Shown in pieces: positions 60,944 to 64,000 of a DNA stretch of 64,000 nucleotides. Under the pieces are notes generated by a model. It was not told the origin of the DNA. It was given only the letters and a program-made list of their open reading frames with translations, and did not search any database. This stretch comes from Duganella sp. sic0402. Lineage in GTDB: Bacteria > Pseudomonadota > Gammaproteobacteria > Burkholderiales > Burkholderiaceae_D. Each line of letters starts with the position of its first letter. Position 1 is the first letter of the stretch. The position numbers and the translations under genes are program-made. Location: the NCBI RefSeq assembly GCF_019219065.1, contig NZ_JAHUWK010000013.1, positions 62,001 through 126,000 of the forward strand, read 5' to 3'.

Positions 60944-61230
60944 CTAGCTGCCGCGCTGTAGGGCCTTTTGGTAGGCTACGTTGTCTTGTCGTTTTCCAGC
61001 GGCCAGGACATATACGGTGACAGTGTCATCGATCACTTGGTAAACCAAGCGATAGCCAAGGGCGGCCAGCTTAATCTTGTATAAATCACGGCCACCGCTC
61101 ACGCTCGCCTTTGGAACTCTGGGCTCCACCAGTCGTTCTCTCAATTTTTTCTTAAACTGGGTTTTTATGCTCTGGTCGAGCTTCAGCCATTCTTTGCGCG
61201 CATCCGGGTGGATGCCAGGTTATAGGTCAT
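60944..61230 (-). pseudogene. relE: RelE-family toxin with a frameshift near codon 7
   Basis: An mRNA-interferase-type toxin. The natural start is the ATG at 61230, overlapping the antitoxin stop by 11 nt, and reads MTYNLA. Then one base is missing near 61211-61212, and the rest continues in another frame (HPDARKEWLKLDQSIK...). With one base restored (for example TTC for Phe at codon 7), a 95-residue protein results, exactly the E. coli RelE length. Catalytic residues corresponding to K52, K54, R61, R81 and Y87 are all present (DLYKIKL, GYRLVYQV, AGKRQDNVAY). As it stands, only a fragment from a TTG at 61144 could be made without recoding. It ends 6 nt from the tRNA. Confidence 0.8.
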
Positions 61231-61471
61231 CCAGGGTCACCCGTATCGGTTTTTTCCCGTCTGAAATTCTGGCTTCGGCAATCTTGAGGAGTTCACGATC
61301 TTCCAGCAGTTCGTGGATTTTCGTCCAGGCCTCTGCTGTCAGCAAATAGCCGACAGGTTTCTTCCCGTTCAAAATGGCGACAGGTTGTCCGCCGGACGCT
61401 TCCAGTACGGCGGTGGGGTTTGCCTTGAGTTCGCTGATGCCGACTGAGGAGGGGGCCAATATCGCGTCCAT
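61220..61471 (-). CDS. Phd/YefM-family antitoxin
   Basis: An 83-residue antitoxin with an N-terminal DNA-binding part (SSVGISELKANPTAVLEASGGQPVAIL in two runs, then GYLLTAEAWTKI) and a C-terminal toxin-wrapping tail (RELLKIAEARISDG, IRVTLDDL). The start at 61471 follows AAAGGCGG; the frame to 61504 is rejected. Its stop lies within the start region of the RelE toxin, the usual coupled arrangement. The antitoxin itself looks intact. Confidence 0.88.
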   Translation of the reverse strand: MDAILAPSSVGISELKANPTAVLEASGGQPVAILNGKKPVGYLLTAEAWTKIHELLEDRELLKIAEARISDGKKPIRVTLDDL

Positions 61472-61519
61472 GATGCCGCCTTTAAAGGTGCTAACAAAGT
61501 TCATAGTACCACTCCGGTA

Positions 61520-61966
61520 CTAGCTTTTACCCGGCGCCGCCTTCACCAGGTTGTTGCGCAGTTTGACCACGGCTTTTTGCAGGATCGGGAATTCTTCCGG
61601 TGTCAGGCCGGTGGCGTCGCGCAGGTTCATGTTGAGGGCGCTTTCACGCAAGGCACGGCCGGACGGCGTCAGGCCGACGCGGACCACACGCTCGTCGGCA
61701 GCGTCGCGGGCGCGGTGGACGTAACCCATGGCTTCCAGTTTTTTCAGGATCGGCGTCAGGGTGTTTGATTCCAGGAATAGCTTTTCACCCAGGCCGCTGA
61801 CGGTTTGCTTGTCCTCTTCCCATAAGGCGATGATGGCGATGTACTGCGTGTACGTCAGGCCCAGCTGGTCCAGGATCGGCTTGTAGGCCTTGCCGAAAGC
61901 CAGATTGGCCGAGTAGACCGCGAAGCACAGGAAATCCGCCAGTTGCGGCGTAGCCGGTTTGCTCAT
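61520..61966 (-). CDS. ohrR: MarR-family organic-peroxide sensor (OhrR-like)
   Basis: A 148-residue winged-helix repressor of ohr. The redox-sensing Cys is Cys14 in DFLCFAVYSANLAF, followed by the Tyr-containing GLTYTQYIAIIALWEEDKQTV. The winged helix has LFLESNTLTPILKKLEAMGYV and RDAADERVVRVGLT. Cys14 is the only cysteine, as in the one-Cys B. subtilis type; Xanthomonas OhrR has a second. ACGGAGGT precedes the ATG. Divergent from ohr across 145 bp with two copies of a likely operator. Confidence 0.92.
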   Translation of the reverse strand: MSKPATPQLADFLCFAVYSANLAFGKAYKPILDQLGLTYTQYIAIIALWEEDKQTVSGLGEKLFLESNTLTPILKKLEAMGYVHRARDAADERVVRVGLTPSGRALRESALNMNLRDATGLTPEEFPILQKAVVKLRNNLVKAAPGKS

Positions 61967-62000
61967 GATGACCTCCGTAGTTCAATATCGCCAATTATAT

Positions 62001-62017
62001 ATCGGATGCGATTTAAT
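62001..62017. promoter_or_regulatory. Candidate OhrR operator, copy 1
   Basis: ATCGGATGCGATTTAAT lies about 35 bp upstream of ohrR. It matches the copy at 62072 at most positions, with core TCG-R-ATGCGAT. The spacing between copies is 71 bp. Confidence 0.6.
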
Positions 62018-62071
62018 CGGGATTGCTTGACATGGCAAAATTTGCTGATAATATACAACGTATCCGCTTCA

Positions 62072-62088
62072 ATCGAATGCGATATAAA
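62072..62088. promoter_or_regulatory. Candidate OhrR operator, copy 2
   Basis: ATCGAATGCGATATAAA lies 24 bp upstream of the ohr start, where bound OhrR would block transcription. It is a direct repeat of the site at 62001, and its core TCGAATGCGA is partly palindromic. Confidence 0.65.
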
Positions 62089-62111
62089 ATAATCCAAGCA
62101 AGGAGTTCACC

Positions 62112-62519
62112 ATGAGCAAAGTCCTGTACACCGGCAAAACCCACACCACCGGCGGCCGCGAAGGCGCCGCACGCAGCAGCGATGGCCGTCTGGACGTACA
62201 ACTGTCGTCGCCCGGCAGCAGCGCGCCCGGCACCAATCCGGAACAGCTGTTCGCCGCCGGCTGGTCGGCCTGCTTTATCGGCGCCATGGGACTGGCTGCC
62301 GGCCAGCTGAAAGTGAAACTGCCGGCCGACACCGCCGTCGATGCCGAAGTAGATTTGCTGAACGACGACAGCGGCTACTTCCTGGCCGCACGCCTGAACG
62401 TCAGCCTGCCTGGCCTGCCGAGCGATACGGCGCAAGCGATTGTGGATGCGGCGCATAACACCTGCCCATACTCCAAACTCTCGCGCGGCAATATCGACGT
62501 ACAGATCCAGCTGATCTAA
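62112..62519 (+). CDS. ohr: Organic hydroperoxide resistance protein
   Basis: A thiol peroxidase of the Ohr/OsmC family that reduces organic and fatty-acid hydroperoxides using lipoyl partners. The 135 residues contain the two catalytic cysteines: Cys54 in GWSACFIGAMG and Cys118 in HNTCPYSKL. The N-terminal YTGKTHTTGGREGAARSSDG includes the Arg that activates Cys54, and NPEQLFAAGWSACF is the family signature. AAGGAG precedes the ATG. Regulated by the divergent ohrR. Confidence 0.96.
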   Translation: MSKVLYTGKTHTTGGREGAARSSDGRLDVQLSSPGSSAPGTNPEQLFAAGWSACFIGAMGLAAGQLKVKLPADTAVDAEVDLLNDDSGYFLAARLNVSLPGLPSDTAQAIVDAAHNTCPYSKLSRGNIDVQIQLI

Positions 62520-62535
62520 ACGAGAGGAGCGCATC

Positions 62536-62913
62536 ATGCCTAATGATCTGTATCGCGGTTCTTGCCATTGCGGCGCCGTTCAATTCGAAGTGCGCAGTGT
62601 GCTGACGCCAGCCGCGCGCTGCAATTGCAGCCTGTGCCGCCGCAAGGGCGCGCTGATGTCGCCGCTGTTTCCGGCAGCGGACCTGAAGATCACCCAGGGC
62701 GAGGATGCGCTCATCCTTTACCAGTTCAACACCCGCGTGGCCAGGCATTACTTCTGCAAGCACTGCGGTATCTATCCCTTTCACCAGACGCGCAAAGATC
62801 CGCTGATGTGGCGCGTGAATATCGGCTGCCTTGACGGCGTCGATCCGTATGCATTCGACGCCGGCGTCAATGACGGCGCCAGCCTTTCCAGCATTCTTCA
62901 AGAGGACGCATGA
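62536..62913 (+). CDS. GFA-family zinc protein
   Basis: A 125-residue protein of the glutathione-dependent formaldehyde-activating (GFA/Mss4-like) fold. Zinc-binding cysteines are in GSCHCGAVQFEV, RCNCSLCRRKGALM and HYFCKHCGIYPFHQTRKDP. The family is named for formaldehyde detoxification, but most members have no proven role. It starts 17 nt after ohr and overlaps the next gene by 4 nt, so the three form one unit. Confidence 0.9.
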   Translation: MPNDLYRGSCHCGAVQFEVRSVLTPAARCNCSLCRRKGALMSPLFPAADLKITQGEDALILYQFNTRVARHYFCKHCGIYPFHQTRKDPLMWRVNIGCLDGVDPYAFDAGVNDGASLSSILQEDA

Positions 62914-63896
62914 TGAACACCACTCACCGTCAAGTATTCGCCGCCACCGCATTGGCCATCGCCGCACTGTTCGGCGCCGCCCAGGCGCAGGCAGCGCCGG
63001 CCTTCGACGACATCAAACAAATCAACGCCGGCGAGCTGAATGTTGGCTATGTCGATCAAGGGCCGGTCGACGGCCCGGTAGTCATCCTGCTGCACGGCTG
63101 GCCGTACGATATCAACAGCTATGTCGATGTCGTGCCCAAGCTGACCGCGCAAGGCTATCGCGTCATCGTGCCGCACCTGCGCGGCTATGGCAGCACCCGC
63201 TTCCTCGATGCCAAAGCGCCGCGCAATGGCGAACCGGCCGCGCTGGCGGCGGACGTGTTGGCGCTGATGGATGCCTTGCAGATCAGGCAGGCGACGCTGG
63301 CCGGCTACGACTGGGGCGCGCGTACCGCCGACATTGTCGCGGCGCTATGGCCGCAGCGGGTCAAGGGACTGGTGTCGGTCAGCGGTTATCTGATCGGCAG
63401 CCAGGAGGCGGGCAAGCAGCCCCTGGCGCCGGAGGCGGAACTCCAGTGGTGGTATCAGTTTTATTTCGCCACCGAGCGTGGGCGCATCGGCTATGAAAAG
63501 AACCACCGCGACTTCGCGAAACTGATCTGGAAGCTGGCCTCGCCGCAGTGGCAGTTTGATGAGGCTACCTACGCGCGCAGCGCGGTATCGCTGGACAATC
63601 CGGATCACGCGGCGGTGACGGTATCAAACTATCGCTGGCGTCTCGGCCTGGAAACAGGGGAGGCGAAGTACGCGGCGCTGGAAGCGAAGCTGGCGACTTT
63701 CCCGAGCATCGGCGTGCCGAGCATCACCCTGGAAGGTGATGCGAACGGCGCGCCGCACCCGGAACCTGCCGCCTACGCCCAGCGCTTCACCGGCAAATAC
63801 CAACATCGGCTGATCGGCGGTGGCGTCGGTCACAACCTGCCGCAGGAAGCGCCGGAGGCGTTTGCGCAGGCTGTGATCGAGGTGGGCAAACTTTAA
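62910..63896 (+). CDS. Exported alpha/beta-hydrolase (epoxide hydrolase/dehalogenase type)
   Basis: A 328-residue hydrolase with a signal peptide ending AQA-APAFDD. The oxyanion HGWP motif (VVILLHGWPYDINSY), nucleophile Asp in LAGYDWGARTADIVAAL and the GYGST loop place it with epoxide hydrolases and haloalkane dehalogenases. The catalytic His is probably in GGGVGHNLPQEAPEAF. The start overlaps the GFA stop (ATGATG). Its link to ohr suggests handling of oxidised lipids or reactive electrophiles, which is inference. Confidence 0.9.
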   Translation: MMNTTHRQVFAATALAIAALFGAAQAQAAPAFDDIKQINAGELNVGYVDQGPVDGPVVILLHGWPYDINSYVDVVPKLTAQGYRVIVPHLRGYGSTRFLDAKAPRNGEPAALAADVLALMDALQIRQATLAGYDWGARTADIVAALWPQRVKGLVSVSGYLIGSQEAGKQPLAPEAELQWWYQFYFATERGRIGYEKNHRDFAKLIWKLASPQWQFDEATYARSAVSLDNPDHAAVTVSNYRWRLGLETGEAKYAALEAKLATFPSIGVPSITLEGDANGAPHPEPAAYAQRFTGKYQHRLIGGGVGHNLPQEAPEAFAQAVIEVGKL

Positions 63897-63964
63897 CGGA
63901 TCAGGGCGATCAGGATGATGATGGGCAGCGGTACGCCTAACATCCACAGTAAGATCGAGCGCAT
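63893..63964 (-). CDS. 23-residue hydrophobic membrane peptide
   Basis: ATG at 63964, preceded by AAGGAGAA at good spacing, opens a 23-codon frame that reads RSILLWMLGVPLPIIILIAL after the Met and then IR and stop at 63893. It forms one membrane helix with a Gly-x-Pro-x-Pro kink. It overlaps the convergent hydrolase stop by 4 nt. Short peptides with an LW-x-LG-x-P-x-PIII core are, as I remember, widespread and unannotated in proteobacteria; unverified. Function unknown. Confidence 0.7.
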   Translation of the reverse strand: MRSILLWMLGVPLPIIILIALIR

Positions 63965-64000
63965 GGTGTTCTCCTTGTTTTAGATGATGACACGGGCGTG

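Overview
The window looks like chromosomal core sequence from a high-GC betaproteobacterium. The best fit is Oxalobacteraceae in the Massilia/Duganella/Janthinobacterium range. This placement rests on the gene families and on local orders common in Burkholderiales (lptD-surA-pdxA-rsmA diverging from amgK-murU, leuS-lptE-holA-proA, fur diverging from bamE, split pntAA-pntAB-pntB), not on a database search. I see no transposase, integrase, prophage block, CRISPR array or rRNA. The coding density is very high: the longest stretch without a gene is about 230 bp (8327-8557, between bfd and feoA), so there is no gene-free stretch above 300 bp.

Layout. 1-5.4 kb (minus): an S46 dipeptidyl-peptidase cut by the left edge, two YceI proteins, a cytochrome b561 and purB. 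5.5-11.0 kb: a GST, then an iron block (bfr, an FMN-type stress protein, tonB, bfd, a strong Fur box, feoA, feoB and a Cys-rich FeoB companion). 11.1-17.0 kb: a glutamate-synthase-like oxidoreductase, a GST, a lipoprotein, an Xni-like 5'-3' exonuclease, a pseudo-receiver protein, mnmA and a Nudix hydrolase. 17.1-20.1 kb: the proton-translocating transhydrogenase, preceded by a 25-bp palindrome. 20.1-30.2 kb: ubiH-pepP-murU-amgK on minus, facing away from lptD-surA-pdxA-rsmA on plus. 30.3-39.1 kb: paired lipoproteins, a HAD phosphatase, hrcA, fur, bamE, dapB, an ExbB/ExbD pair, a barstar-like protein, map, a VOC protein and an AraC regulator. 39.3-47.9 kb: the leuS-lptE-holA-proA-hemJ operon, closed by a terminator built into the hemJ stop codon, then an RlmL-like methyltransferase and a Bcr/CflA exporter. 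48.0-54.1 kb: a three-gene signalling operon (soluble HDOD-GAF histidine kinase; receiver-PAS-GGDEF-EAL protein; 13-repeat Sel1 protein). 54.1-64 kb: a LysR/tautomerase/DUF4865 module, a TPR-glycosyltransferase-like protein with an M28 peptidase, an OpgB-like transferase, a gene remnant, tRNA-Gly(CCC), a relE-type toxin-antitoxin pair whose toxin carries a frameshift, the ohrR/ohr peroxide module, a GFA protein, an alpha/beta hydrolase and a 23-residue membrane peptide.

How the genes work together. Several clusters serve the envelope: LptD, LptE, SurA and BamE for outer-membrane assembly, and AmgK and MurU for peptidoglycan sugar recycling. The iron block joins storage (Bfr), release (Bfd), ferrous uptake (FeoAB) and energised uptake (TonB) around one divergent Fur site. 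The signalling operon plausibly turns a cytoplasmic cue into a change of cyclic di-GMP. The least ordinary items are a SurA that appears to be a lipoprotein, the HDOD-kinase/GGDEF-EAL/Sel1 operon, the frameshifted RelE with all catalytic residues intact, and the tiny membrane protein at the right edge.
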